A DNA stretch of 64,000 bases from Monosporascus cannonballus (GCA_004154925.1 QJNS01000044.1:1-64000), one strand, 5' to 3'; counted from the stretch's first letter, positions 10,420 through 24,262 are shown. Numbers and translations are program-made. Notes: generated by a model from the letters alone, not told the origin.

Positions 10420-12249
10420 CTAGAAGAGCTTGTGCTCGAGCGTCATGTCCGACTCGGGTTCGAGGCCGACGCAGGCGCGGAAGATGTTGGTCAGCGCGGC
10501 GCGCTGCTTGGCGAGCGCGTTGACCACGGGCGTGCCGGGCGGCGTCAGCGGCGCCTTGAGCATGTAGCTTAGAATGCTGAGCACGCTGTGGAAGCCTTTA
10601 TAGTCTTCTCCTTCGGCGGTGGATCGCCACTTGATCCGCGTCATCATCTCCGTCACGATGACTAGGTCGATGATCAGCGGCGAGGCCAGCAGCGAGTCCT
10701 CGCAGACGTTGAAGATCCTGGGGTTGGTGGTTAGTGGGTGAGTCGTGCGCTCGTGCGGGAATGGGAAGAGAACAGAGATGAGCGCCGGGGGGGGGGGGGG
10801 TGGGCCGCCGGGTGGACGGATTGGATAAAGTGAGAAAAGAAAGATGATGACCTACGAGATGGGCTGGTGCCCGCCGAGGAAGATCTCGGCGTAGTACTCG
10901 TCGAGGGCGCGCTTGTTGTCGCCAACGGCGGGCATGTACTTGATGACAACGGTGTGGTCGGGGTGCTCGCCGGGGGCGTAGAGGACCGAGTTGGCGTTGA
11001 CCATGTCGTCGACGACGGTGCTCTTGGAGATCTCTTTGGAGCGGAACTGGCGCTGCGAGCTTAGGTTGCGCCCGTCGTTGTTGCCGAGGTGGTTGTAGCT
11101 CGCGATTGAAGTCAGGCGGATGCCGGCGCTGATGAGGAAGTCGACGAGCGCCGACTTCATCTTGGTCTGCCCAGACTTGAAGTCGTCGCCGCCAACGAAT
11201 GCGCCATGACGCTCCGCGAGCTCGATGCAGCCGGGGACGAACGTGTTCTGCGGCGATCCGTTGATGAACGGCGCCCCCTCCAGGATACACGCCACGGCGA
11301 ACACCGTCGACGGTGACACCTCCTCATGGCCCGCCTCGATCGCCTTGAGCAGGTTGTCGGCCGTGTCGTTGACACCCACGATGAGATCCGCGTAGCGCTC
11401 CGTGTTGGCGGTCCACTGGACGATGACCTTGTCGAGGTTGTTCGCGGCCTTGAAGTCGCTAGAGATCTCATCAATACCTATAGGGTGCGCTCCGACAGCT
11501 TCGTCGAGGGGTTAGCCTTACCGGATATCCTGGCGTATCTTCTCGACGTGGGCCATGGAGGCCTTGTTGCCGGGGATGACGTTGTCAGCCCTGTCCTCCT
11601 GGTTGGGTGCAATGAAGTCGGGGTAGTAGATACTCGGGAGCGGGACCATCTGGGCCATCTCCTTCTTCACTTGCGCCTTCAGGGTGGGCTCCAGCACGGC
11701 GGCGCGGTCCATGGCGTCCGCGAGGTTCATGCCACTGATGTCCCAGCCCCCAACGACGAGGTCGTTGGGGTGGACCATGGGGAGCACGTCGTGGAAGGGG
11801 ATGTTGACGTCCTTCATGGTGGCGGTATCGGTCCCTAGCTTCATCGTGGAGCCCATGATTACGGATCCGTAGTAGTTGGCGGCACGCGGACCCTCGCGCG
11901 TGTCCCACACTAGGCGGCGCCGGTTCGCGATTATACCTGCTGTCACAGTGGTGCCGTTATTACCACCCCAGCCAACGAGCATCATGCCAACCTTGGGGAC
12001 CTTGCGGTCAGTCTTGAAGTCGTACGCCGTCTCCTTGGGCGTGGCCACGTACTTGCCGCTGGGGGCATCCTTCCTTACGCTCGTCGACCGGTACGTGTAC
12101 CTGGACAGGATCTCGTCGTCCGTGTATGTCACTTTGGGCGAGTCCACGACGAAGACATCCCGGCTGGCCGGTGTCGAGCCGTGCCCGCCGCTGATCGATC
12201 CACCATTCCCGTTGCGGGAGCCCGCGTCCGCCTCCGCGTGCGGGGCCAT
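10420..12249 (-). CDS. INO1: myo-Inositol-1-phosphate synthase
   Basis: Catalyses NAD-dependent conversion of glucose 6-phosphate to inositol 3-phosphate, the committed step of inositol and phosphatidylinositol synthesis, in the cytosol. Exons are 12249-11522, 11458-10856 and 10717-10420, giving 542 aa (family about 520-550). The first intron runs from GTAAGG to ctctag, the second from GTAGGT to ccccag; phases agree. The NAD-binding loop VGWGGNNGT is at residues 92-100. Family signatures follow: [31 protein letters not shown] and [16 protein letters not shown] near the C-terminus. The N-terminal 30 residues are a Gly/Ser-rich extension of low conservation. Nothing is truncated. I saw no clear inositol-responsive element upstream. 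The 3' intron contains a run of 14 G's. Confidence 0.97.
10787..10800. repeat. G14 homopolymer in INO1 intron 2
   Basis: A run of 14 G's on the plus strand (C's in the transcript) lies within the 138-nt intron between INO1 exons 2 and 3. Its length may be a sequencing estimate. Confidence 0.9.
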
Positions 12250-15200
12250 ATTTCTTATTCCACGAGGTTGGGTTTGGTGTTTAGTATTCGCCTGGAATTA
12301 TTTGGGGATAGACCACTCTAATCTATCTGGTGAATTCCGAGTCCGCTGCGCCGCCAGAGGCAGAGCAACGGGCTCCTGCGTACGGGTGGTGGATCCTACA
12401 TTACTGGGTAAGCTTGCGGGGACTTCTCGATTCGGGTGACAAGTCGCTACGTACGAGTTAAGGAGGTTGGAAAACGTCTTGACGACTTGGGTGATCGCGG
12501 CCCGAGAGCGCGATCAACTAGCTACTTGATAGACAAGTAAATGTGGCAAGGTCAAAGCGGATATGCGTAAGTTCACGGGATTTGCTATCAGAACAATGGG
12601 CAGAGGGATGAATTGAAAGAAGATCACGAAGGAGGTAGGAAAAGGAATCCAGGCGGGTTCTTATCTACTCTGGTATATAAGGTTCGTCGTCTCTACGCTA
12701 CCATATGGGCCGGAGGGGGCATCGGCTGCAGTTTAATCGCTAGTCCAATGCAGCAGTAGAGGCTACTTGCAGAGGCGTGCAAAAATCTACCAGTAGGACA
12801 CACGATGCAAAAGTCGGTGTACTTGTATATTTCCTCTGCGGGATACCCAGCAGCATTAATAAGCTCATATGTAGACGCCAGAGAACTGGCCTTCGGGAAC
12901 CTCCCAACTCATCCGAGTAGCAGTGGGGTGATACGGTGATTAACGAGGGTTTACAAGTGAGCGTTATCCACGGTCGCGGGGTTGTCCGCGTCGTCTTCAA
13001 GGGATGCATCTACATATTTTCTGTGCGAGGTCGATATCATCGGCCTAACTCGGTTTCCCAACAACGCAGTGGAGTTACAACTTCGATTAAGCAGGCGTGC
13101 CGAATCTTTGCCAAGTGGCTCGATGTGGCGCTGAAGAGGACACATTTACTTTGATCGACAAGACCGTGACAAGACATTGGGGAGGCACGCATATTGATCG
13201 AGCTAACGGTTGATTGCCCTCAATTATACAGGAGCTAAGCTGTGACACCCGAGGATTGTCTCAAAGTGGAGTTTCTTCACCCGACAGCGAGACGATCGGG
13301 ACGACGGCTCCAGGACCTGTGCAACTGCCACACGGACGATTAGGGGTCCGCTTAGCTCTGAATGAATGAGTGGCAAGAGTTGCCGGAAGCTCTCATCTGC
13401 TTCGGGGCGGAGGATGTCTCCGGCAGCGAACCTAGGAAACCTTAAGAGAGACCCCGGACGCGGCGGTCGGATGAGGCTTCTCAGCTACCTAGCTGTATGT
13501 TGTCAGAGGCGGCGGGGTACGCGTCGATCAGGACCCCTCCACTGTTAACATAGCTTCTTGCTAAGTCGTTAGCGATAATAAAGGCGACATCGAATGCGCA
13601 TAGCTAGTAATTGTGTGGCTGCTTGAAGTGAGCTTTGCCCTTGTCACGGATGTGGCAGAGAGGTACGAGGAAGCAGGAAGGCCCCGAGGCGCGCTGTGCC
13701 GCGATGGATCGACTTCGGGCATTCGAAGGGAGCCATATTGAGCGCACGCTCACGTCCCATTGCCTATTAAACGTCGCGTGAGCTGGTGATAGGGGTCCGA
13801 CCTCTCTTCCAGCGCGACTTTCCGCGAGACCACCGCGGATCATCATCGTGCTATCTTGTTCCAAGTGGATTCTTATTAAAGGGAGCTCCAGCTATTTCTC
13901 GAGTGCACCCACCCTTATCCGACCACCGCGCTCCAGTCGTTCACATATGCTGAAGCCACTGGCGGATGAGCCCAGGGAAGCACGGCGAGTCAAGCCTGAT
14001 GAAATTAAGCCGAGGGAATTGATTCGGAATGAACTACTAATAAATATTCCGTATACCGTTGGTAGAATATGGACCGTGCCCATAGCCCCGGAAGTATATC
14101 ACGGAGGATTATGTCTGGAGTGTTGCCTCATTCTCGTTGAGGCAACACCAGCCTTGAGCACCAGCCATGAGTTTCGGGCATCCTCAAACTCCGACTTGGT
14201 GATCTTGTGCCGTAGATACTGAGGCATTTGGCCGGCTGGCTTACCAACAGCCCAAATAACGTGTTCCTCAAGGAATATTCGAATGGGGAATAAGCATGCA
14301 TGGGTTGCACGTCATGTGTTTCAACGATGGAATTCAAAACAACATAGTTACAAGGGAGCCAAGACATCGCATGTTGACAGAGGTCTCAGATTACTCTATT
14401 CCCCATCATGATGTTTCCCTTGAGCACTCTGAAATGCCAGATGGATATTACTCGCCTTGTTGTATACAGGTATATTCTGGCTGAAAGGAGTCTCCCGTCG
14501 AGGATGGATGTCCATCGCGGAGCAGGAAGAAACATACGTAGCATCGGAAGCGGCTACTGCCGTGCCATGTGATGTTTCAGCCCACGGTAAAGAGATGTTA
14601 CTGCAGATCCAAGAGCGTTTCAAAACATAGAGAAAGAACATGCGAAGGACTTGCCTCAAATAGATGGCAATTGTGGCAGGACATCCAAGAGGTTCAGGGT
14701 CGCGACGTGAGTCCAGAATAGGGGGGACATGTGTCCTATGCCCAACTTGGGGAGTGTCGCGAAGTTGTCGACCTCTTTAGTAGTAAGAAGAGCCGCAGCT
14801 TTCATGATCATGGTAAGTAATGTTAGTTGTTGGGGCTACTGCACGACTTCCCCCCCAATCGTGCGATGAGATGAACTGGTATCTCATACCTGCTAGTCAT
14901 GGGGCCAAGAGATGCAGGTGTCATTTGTGATAAATGCCGGCTTTCCAGAGAACGACGTCTCAGCAGTCCATTCATACAGTAAGAATTTCGAGTTGGGTGG
15001 AGATACCAGTAAACAAAGAGAGCCCGATTCTTCTCGAAGATGCCTGTCTAGGTGCATATACCTATCCAAGACTAGACCAGGCGTAGCAGGGGTGTAAGGA
15101 GTGGTTCGCCCGACTACGTATATGGCTGCAGCGAAATATAGTAATTAATTTCAGCGGGCGCCATCTCTGGGGGATTGGAGGCTCGACAGAAGGATAACTA

Positions 15201-16931
15201 AAGCGTTAAAGGGGGCCCAACTCCCAAAGTAGATTGGACGCCACCAGAGCGCCGCCGCGAGAGCCGCCGAGAGATCTTTGGCCTGCACGTGTAATGACAG
15301 TGGACACCCGCACTAACAAAATCCCCGGATGATTCCTTGCAGTTAAGGCAAGGCTGCAAAGCACACCTACATCCATCCACCTGCCTATCTGCATTTATTG
15401 CAGCCCTTACTGTGCCTAAAACAGACAGCGGGCGGCGGAGCCACAAATGCGCAGACCAATCAGCGCTGGGAGGCTGCAAGGTACCCGCGTCACGCTAAAC
15501 TCCAATTCTATCATAGTGGAGCTAGTGGAGAAGCATTCGAGATTGCAGTTCTTGAATGAATAACTGGGCGGGCAATCAGTGGTCGAGTTTGCCTGTGGGC
15601 GTGCCTGGGTGATCAAATGCTCACCCTGTCACTTTGGGGGGATGCTTCATTCGGCATCGCATCACACCGAACCAGCAGTTATTCCCGGATATGCACACGT
15701 ATAAGTCGACTAATGAATACGATACCGATGCCCTGCGAATTTTCATTCGACTCTTCTACGCCTTGATATTTTACGACGTTTTGGCTACCAGTACCTAACC
15801 ATAGGTTAAGCTTTAGGCCCGTGGTGCGACGTAATCTGAAGGAGGCAACATCGAGATGTGAGCAAATAAATACACCGTTGACACATCGTTACCTGTAAGA
15901 GGGCGGTTCGAAGGGAGGCCAAGTTTCGATTACTAGGTGGATACTTATGTTCCTTCCGAATTACGAGTTTCCAGCCCTTCCTACCTACCTAGTAGGTAGG
16001 TACAAATGCATACTTTGTTAACGGTCGAGAGAATCAAGAAAATCGTTGCAGAGAATCATTGCTTTCTTCTTTTGCCAACTACAGTATCGATTGTCATCAT
16101 TGCAGATCCAGCAAATCCCCAGATTCACACTCAGAACCTTCAGGGATCTTGCCGCTCTGCACAAGCCATTCTACGCCTCCAGCTCGAGCGAAGAATAGAT
16201 AAGTCATGCTGAGGAGTCGTATCTATGCCCTTTTCGGCCTTTATGAGCATACCCACCTTGCCCTCTTCAGAACCCAGAGGTACAGAGACTTTCCCTGAAG
16301 GGTCAATCGAGCGATATTCGAGCCAGGGGGACATATGCAGGGGTCTTATTGACACTCCTCCACCCGTTCGAGACGCAATTCGCAACAACATCAGCAACGG
16401 AATCTCTCCTCACCGACCTTCACCCACCTATCATTCTCTTTAGTATTGTTTCTGTCACACACAAAGTTGCTCTTTGTCAATTGCAACCCCCAAAATAGAA
16501 GCCCCTCGTGCGGCTCTCTGTCGGATCGCGCGACCTTTTGTACGATCTCGGCATAATTCATTGCATTCGGGGCCCCCGTTGCCCGGGGAGTAGTAGGGGG
16601 TCGTCTGCGCGGATCATTTCTGCGCAGTTTGCGACGGGGAGACATACAACCGTCAAGTCGAGCTCCACGACCTTGAGCTTCGAGTATCAAAGATAGATCG
16701 TGTCCCTTATACCTCGCGGAGACCAAAAAAAAAAATCAAGCACCACGATACTCTGTACTGGAAGTGCTCGTTGGCCTTGCTGGCCCGACTGATCCCAAGC
16801 CGCCTTGACCTCACGCACAACGCCGACTAATGGTTGTCGGATGATCACAACTACCGCGGCAAGTACAAGACGAGGAGGTGAGGGATACGAAACCAAGGAA
16901 AGGCACCGTTATAAAGATTGGCGTCGCAAAC
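12250..16931. other. 4.7-kb gene-poor interval between INO1 and the LIM gene
   Basis: Reading frames here are short, overlapping on both strands and show no family I recognise. There is a TATA-like tatataagg near 12672 and a palindrome at 15982-16002. The part next to 12249 must include the INO1 promoter, and the part before 16932 the 5' region of the LIM gene, including an A10 run near 16726. Otherwise I see nothing supportable. Confidence 0.4.
15982..16002. repeat. TACCTACC...GGTAGGTA inverted repeat
   Basis: A near-perfect 21-bp palindrome of TACC/GGTA units. Partial versions of the same word occur near 20265 and 46155, so it may be a dispersed motif of this genome. Confidence 0.6.
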
Positions 16932-19205
16932 ATGACGGACCTGTCCAGGGTCTCGGTTTTCATGCCGACGATAAAATGCTCGAGCTGTGGCGACCAGGTC
17001 GAAATCTCCATGATGGGAGACCACATCTGCAAGCCCGCAGCCCCAGCAGCTGAGCGTCCGTGAAACCCATCCACCCTCTACGCTGTGTTTCTGATCGTTG
17101 ACATCCGAATAGCAGTAGCACCGCAGCCGGCGACGACAGATCGCCTAGGCGGCGCGTTTTCCTCACTCAAACTAAGTGTATTCGACAAGTTAACCCGGGC
17201 GGCGCCGCCTAATGTCGACACATCTGCGGCAACTACGTCGACGGCGACGGGCGCGCGTGGTAGCGTTGGCAATCCGGGTACAGATGGAGCAAATACAAAG
17301 CTGGATCAAGTGACACCAATAAGTACGTCGACTGGTTCTCGAGCGATTTCTCCTAAAACGCCAAATGGACCCTCCAGCGCGGCCCCCAATGGGGAAGACT
17401 ATTTTGGTCCAGCTATCGCGGAGTCACCTACTCGTATGCCCAACAGCAGATTGGGGGGTTATGGTGGACTCGAAGATCCGGAAGGTTCTGAACGTCATTC
17501 GCAGTTGGGCACTAGCCCGGAGAGAGAGCCGTCCAGTGTTTTGAGAAGAATGAACACCATCGCGCCCGGTCCTTTTGAGATGGGCCGACGCCCATCTGCG
17601 GGAACAAACTCATTTCAGCCGAGCAGTAACAGGTTCAATCTAACGGAGCCAAGGGACGACGGACGTAGGCCGAGCACTGCGTCATCTATGAATGGGGTCG
17701 GCATTGCGCCGCCCAGGGTGCCCCGGAATAATAGCTATGGTGGCTTTGGCCCACCGCAGAGGAGTGGTGATAGTTTCGAGCCTCCATCACTCAATGGAAG
17801 CAAGCGATCCGAAACTTTCCCGAAGCCCAGCCCCGGCCAGCCCGATGAGAGTCCCGCACGTACACCTTCCGCGCCGGGATTGCGTCCCGACCGAATACGT
17901 AGTGGGTCGACGAACGCTGGAGACGCTCCAGCAATGACTAGCGAGCGTTCGCAACGGCCGTCACTCAGCATAAAAGACACATCGCGGCCGCCCCCGCCGA
18001 GAAAAAGCTTAATGCGCCCCACGACACGAGATGGGAGCGCCGCACCCAACATCAACCTAGCAGCCGAGTTTGGCGCCAACAACCCTTACCACTCCCCCTC
18101 GTTATCGCAAGTATCACAATCATCCAGCAATTCCGGTTATAGCCAGTGTTCATCACAGCCCAGCCAAACGAGTTCTAGTACGAGCCCGGCCCGCTCGGTA
18201 GGCGCGCGGAGGAAAGCGTCGGATGGAACCAATGTGGACGGCTTGACGAACGACCTCGAGTCATCGATAGAAGCTTTGAACCCGTCGGGACCTCCGCCTG
18301 TGCCGCGTGGGCCCCCGGTCGAGAGTGCGGCTGCGGGGGTTCGGAAGGCACCAGAGGGGCTGCGATTAGACCCCGCTATCTGGAACGGCCGACGCCCGTC
18401 TGCGGGGTCTCCCTTACAATCACCAATGTTCTCCAACCGCGGAGACCCAGTTATTCAAGCGGCACGACGACCGTCTGCGGCAGGGTCACCCCCGTTACCA
18501 TCACCGTCCCTGTTCCCCACTCGCACGGACCCGGCTATCCAGGAGGGCCAGAATCGATCCTCGCACCGGCCATCGCACAGCCGACAGCCTTCTCGCCCGG
18601 ACCAGCGGTCGCGAGGCAACTGCAAAGCATGCGGGGAGTTGATCACCGGCAAGTCGATCTCGTCGGCGGACGGGAGGCTGACGGGGCGATACCATAAGGC
18701 GTGCTTCGTCTGCGCGACGTGCCGGGAGCCGTTCGCGGGCACGACGTTTTATGTGCTCGAGGACAAGCCGTACTGTGAATACCACTACCACAAGTTGAAC
18801 GGAAGCCTCTGCGGCAGCTGCGACAAGGGCATCGAGGGCCAGTACCTCGAGGACGAGGCCTCGAAGAAGTATCACGTCGGCTGCTTCAGGTGCCGCGACT
18901 GCGGCGTCGTCCTCCGCGACGGCTACTTCGACCTCGGCGGTGTGGCTTACTGCGAACGCGACGCGGTCCGGCGCGTACAGATGGCGGCGAGGCAGCCGTC
19001 GCTGCACGCGCCACCCAGGAGTCTGCCGTACGGTGCGGGCCTGCCGGCCGGGCCGAGCCCTCCGCCACCGGGGGCGTTGAACCGGCCGTTCGGCATGCCC
19101 ATGGGCCAGCGCCTGGCGCCAGGCCAGGCCCTCGGACGAGGAGCGCTAGGCGGGATGCCGAGGATGCAGAAGCGGATGACGAGGCTGGGCATGATGGGCG
19201 CTTGA
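16932..19205 (+). CDS. Paxillin-like protein with two LIM domains
   Basis: Exon 1 is 16932-17055 and exon 2 is 17113-19205, giving 738 aa. The intron has the weak donor GTCCGT and acceptor atag (or atagcag), with branch-like sequence just upstream. The N-terminus carries a small Cys motif, MPTIKCSSCGDQVEISMMGD, followed by a CxxC-His-like HICK. This short motif is common at the start of fungal LIM proteins. A long Ser/Pro/Arg-rich, probably disordered middle holds repeated RRPSAG and NGRRPSAGSP-like sites that look phosphorylatable. Two zinc-binding LIM domains follow at about residues 544-660 (CKACGELITG...CxxH, then CGSCDKGIEG...C). The C-terminus is Gly/Met-rich and basic. Yeast Pxl1 and metazoan paxillin proteins of this type act as scaffolds at polarity and cytokinesis sites; that role is inferred. 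Confidence 0.88.
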
Positions 19206-22200
19206 ACCGGCAGCGGATTTACCGGATCTGGCGTCTCCCTCGCCTCGCCTCCCTCGCCTCGCCTCCCTCTCCTCCTCCGAAAGCGAATGATGATGGATGA
19301 TACGTGTACGGTACCTCTTAATGTCAGAAATAGGATTTTCCTTTTGTCTTTTTGCCGTTGCACACACCCTACCAGCCTAGGAGTTCGGCGGCGTTTTCTC
19401 TTTTTTGATAAAGGATGTTCCCCGCCTCCCCCTATACCCCAACCGTTTTTGGTTTTCTATTCGCTCACGTGTATTCTCTACTCGCTTTTCTGTCGTGTGG
19501 GTTTCACGTCACTTCGCTTCGAAGGCCTGCTGGGGACATTTTGGATTCTACCTTGGGCCGTTGCCCTTGTTTGGCATTAGTATTTGTGTATGTAGACGAG
19601 GGAAGGATTTGTGGAGGATAACGCGATCAGCAAACAACCATGCATCCGTCCAGTGTTTTCTACTTCCCGAGCGTACTACAAACCTTGCATTGGGTTGGGG
19701 GGCTGGATGGGAAAATACATCTCAACATTTCGGGCGAAAGGTAGCGGCAGCTTTTCGCGAATGCCCGTTACTCACTTAGAGCCTGCGGCGGTGAAACTGG
19801 AGTACTGGGGAACTACTCCGGCCTACACGGCAGAGAGGAGGAACGAGGAGAGAGAATCATTACCAGACAACGATCTTAATGTTAAGCTAATTTGTGCTGC
19901 TCTGTCCTACCCTGCCCTACCCTGCCCTAGGTTATACCATATTACACGACCGGTAGTCAAACAAGCAAAGTAAGCAGGGCTACATGTAATAGGTACCTTA
20001 ACTCCAAACCCACAATGAAAGCATCATTATACCTCCTTGCGTATGGTGTGATAGCCGTTTCCTGATAGTGAAGCCCTAGTGTGGTTTGGGCACTCTATCG
20101 TTTGAAAGGAACATCCTCTTCCGTTTCTTTTTTTTTTTTTCGCCAGGCGCCAGCGCATCTCGCTCAGGCCGGCCAGTCCCTGCATGCACCAGCGGGCTGA
20201 AATCATGGAGGAATACCATCCTTTCAAGGACAGAACAGAACGGAGGAGACTGACTGGGTGGGTACCTACCTACCTGGCCTGCCACTACTGCGGTGGGTAT
20301 GCAAACAAAAAGAAGTCATTGAATGGACGTGGACGGCCATGTCACGCGATCCCGCGGACCTGCACCGCAACCATCCCTCTCTCTGTCTTATACAACTTAC
20401 CTAGGTGTAATTCATGCTGTGCGACCCGATAACATCACCAGATGCGATACACACGCACATACAAACACAAACCTGATGAACGAGCCAACCAGTGAGCAGC
20501 GATTGAATGGCACGGTTTCTAGAGATACAAGCACGCAGGGCACACAGGCACAACATAGCCGCGTCGCAGAGCGACGTTGCAGTCGAAACCCCGTGTGCCC
20601 GGGTCGCCAGCATGGGTGGTTGGAGGGCCGCTCTGCCGCCCAAGGTGGAAAGCCATGGTTTAATGGATGGGTGGACGGGATGGGAAAGTCCGGAAGTGGA
20701 TAAGTCGGGTACTTGTACAAGCCATCGAGGTATGGAAAGGAAGTTCGGGGGTTGACGTGCCTCATGCACGCGTCAGGCTAGATGGACATCTTGTGTCTCG
20801 CGGGGAGCCCGGGCTTACGTTTACGGCAGGTACGCTGCCGCCGGCCCATATCACAAGGAGCGATTTTGGTTTTCTGGCAAATAACCGTCGCTAGAATATT
20901 CGGCACGCAGTTGTAAGTTGGCTGTCAATCAATTTGGGCAACGGACTTCCATCCTAGACTTGGAGACTGCCGGCGGGTAATTACTTGCATACACCCATGG
21001 CCGAATCGGCGACTTAATGTAATTGAGTCGCATCGTCGATTAGGCTCTGGGATTTTATCTTTCGGACTCTGGTTGCCGAGCCGAGAGCAGCTCGTTGAAA
21101 AATATAAGGTAGTGATTGCGGCGGCGCCATTCTAGCGCGGTTGATGCAATGCGATGCAATGGAACCTACCGGGGGTCTTGAAACCGAATAATAAGGGACA
21201 AGGTAGTTGACAAAAACGTTGTCTAGAGTACTCCAGGTTCAAATAACAATCACCTATTAACAAAGGCAAGTGAAAATTAAGAAAAAGTATTGTTAGGCGC
21301 CTAGAATTACTTCGACAAAGAGAAAAGAAATATTACTATGCCTCTATGATGCTCTCCTAGTTCTGGTCTTGGCTGCCGACGGCTTATCCCCTTTTTCTTA
21401 GTGCTATCCGCTCGAATTCATTCGCGGTGGACGACGATTAAGGGTCAACGGATGGGAAGCCGTTCCACCTTCCCGCTTCTGCGATAGATATTATATAAGT
21501 CCCTAGTGAGACGCAGATAATTGCTGATTTTAGTATCTACCTACTCTCTATGGTAAGATTCGTAGCGTATTTGGAGAATGGATGCGATTGATATTATTAG
21601 AAGACGGCAGTGCCTCTTCCTTTTCTTCTCGTGACCCTTTTGATATCAAGATCGTCATCGTTGCGACGGCGTACTAGGATGTCGATACGTACCAAGTTCA
21701 GATCAAGAGTCCCCCTTTTTAGCACATGCCGTGGGGCATATTGTATGCATAAACAGTTCGTGGAAAAAAAGAATTATCGCAGTCTACATTTTCCTTCTTC
21801 AACTCTAGCAAAATGATATCAATATAAAAGCCGTAATATAGCTGCCGACTTTAGAATATAATTACTTAATAGGTTGTTAAATAGACAAGCCAAAATCTCA
21901 ATAACTTCCTACGCGTTTTTATTTCCTATAATTTTTTCAAGTAGTTGCATCGGAATAACTTGCTCTGAAGGCGTGTGGGGTGTGCCAATTATCGCTTATT
22001 ATCTTGCCGCCGACGGCGTCAGGCGTACTTCTGAGCCTCTTGACTGGCTGCTGCTTCGAGTCCGTGTCAGATTTGATCGAGAGCTGAGGCAATGCTCAGC
22101 GGCTTGGTATCGTGTGTGCAACGCAGGCCTTATAGCGACCCAGGTTGCTCGGTTTCACGGCTGCCCATTAATTATAACATGCAAAGTCGCACCTCTCGGC

Positions 22201-24262
22201 TAATCTTTTCATGTCTGCATGCGAGTGTCTCGTATCATGACGTATAATGTTCCGTCAAGATGACAGATGGTGGTTGAGACCCTAGTCATTCGTGGACCCA
22301 AAAGCAATTCCTTTGTTGGAAGTATGTGGGTATGTGGATGTGATTCTAATCGCTCGACACCCAATCTTTCCAGAGTTGGAGCCTCCGAAATTCTAAACAG
22401 GTAACCAACTACATACATCTGCGGGGTGCCAATTGTCTTGGCCTGCTGTTTCCATTATCTGCCTCATTTCCTTTTCGTGACGGCCAAGGCGGTTGACAAA
22501 AAAATGATAGCGCCCAGAGCCACAACAAGCCCATTGACACTATCAAGTATTTTGTCCAACGCCTTGACGGCATCTAGCTAGAGCTTGCTGATGACTCTAG
22601 TCGTGATCTGTCAACAAATCATGATAAGCTCCAGATTTGAGGTCAGGACGCTAATTGAGTTTTAATTAGCCAACTGTATCAAACTCAACAGGGACTGTCT
22701 TCCTAGATTCGCCCTAACTCAGGTCTGTATCATCAGAATGCCACCCTGGCCGTTTCCCATCTACTTACTTGCGGCAAGTAATCAACAATCACCACGTCCT
22801 CGGTCGTGTTTGCTGAGTCTCAGACATCGGGTAGATTGGGGGAAGGAGATGCCGGGCCGGCTTGCTGTTGTGCCTTGATTCAGTCATGGCCCGTCGATAG
22901 CATTGTCGTGATCATGCTTCTCGTGGATTACGTATCAATAGGCCAGAGAGTCTCCAGCTGACTGACAGAGCCGAGCTGTAAAGACGGCATCCTTCCCTGA
23001 TTCTGCGTCCAATCGTAGAGTTTTCCTCTGCAGGTACCTACTATCTCCAGGACAGGGAAGTGCCCTTGACTCTCGCCCCAGTTGATGTTGTTATAACAAT
23101 GGGGATCAACATGTTTCGTAGCACTCGGTGTTACTCGACAGAGTTGAGCTGGCTGATCTTTGTGCTACTGCAAGGAAGAACCTAAACTGGCTCTCTGTTG
23201 CATACCCAGTAATAATCAAAGGAATAGGTACACTTGAAGGCAACTCGAATGCACCATCTACCATTCTTGATATGCTTTTCTGACAGAAAGGGGCTGTGTT
23301 GCATTGTATAAGACTCAAGCCGCTTCTAACCTTCGTTATGGCTTTTAAATTGCGCCTGAAAGACAACTAATAACTGTCCAGGTGAGTGCCCATTCTCAAA
23401 TTGTCAGCGTTTCAGCGACCCTGCTCCACAGATCTTTGCCCTATACAACACAAATGAGCTCAAAAGGCCCCCTTTGCAAGTCTCCAATTTACTCCACTAT
23501 GCACTTCTTATATTATTAGTATCCTGCCGCCCAGACATTAGTGCAGGGAACGTGGTTGTTTGTGCATCTTGCCCCCCCCCTTCCCAAACTTTTTGGCGGT
23601 CTGACCCTCTGGATATCGCGATATCTGTTCGCGTCCGGCACCTCTTGCTCTTTCTCCTGGATCTTTTTGTTTTTGACTTTTCTTTCCTCCTGTTATGCGG
23701 ATCCCATGAAACACATAGGACACGACCAGTCTTGGGCGATCTGGGTCAAATTTGATCTTTCTCTGTTCTCATGTTCTCCCCGCCGTTTGTCTTAATTGCC
23801 CAACTCTTGATACCCTATCCACATACTTACTTTACCTACGATAATAATTGAGTGTGTTTGATCACTCTGCCGCGTTTCGTTCGGTGAATCTCCTGTAGAT
23901 CTCTGTTCCGGACCGTTCGCCTCCTCGACGTCTTTGACAGAAGTCATTACATTCATTTATTTGTAGTTGCGCAGTTCATTCAAAGGCCCCCTAACCACCC
24001 GGCACAAGGCGCGCCCCCGGCTTTGTGTCTCTGTCTACCCACCTGCGACGACTGGGTTATTGACAGTGTATATTCAGCTTCGTCTTATCGCTCTTGCGCT
24101 TCGAGCGGTTCACGCCACTTTAATCCGAGCCTTTGCCGGTTTATGTATAGTACCACGATGCACCTAGCCCTCGAATCATCCTAATCCCCGACCTTTGCGC
24201 CATCACGTTTCGGAAGTCGCGTAACCGAACACGTCGTTTTATCGCCTGGGTTCTTTGCGATC
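19206..24262. other. 5-kb gene-poor interval
   Basis: The first hundred bases are the LIM gene's 3' region with a CT-rich repeat. A poly-T run lies near 20130. 21,000-22,000 is more AT-rich, with TTAATAT-type words suggesting weakly mutated old repeats. 23,470-24,260 is pyrimidine-rich and probably the promoter and leader of the DUF3405 gene. No protein family is recognisable in the remaining short frames. Confidence 0.4.
19235..19279. repeat. CTCCCTCGCCTCGC tandem repeat in LIM 3' UTR
   Basis: Roughly three imperfect copies of a pyrimidine-rich unit (ctccctcgcctcgc) start about 30 nt after the LIM gene stop codon. Confidence 0.7.

Noticed and set aside
10598..11290. Minus-strand 230-codon frame within INO1
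   Set aside because: Out-of-frame shadow of INO1 exons 2-3 spanning an intron.
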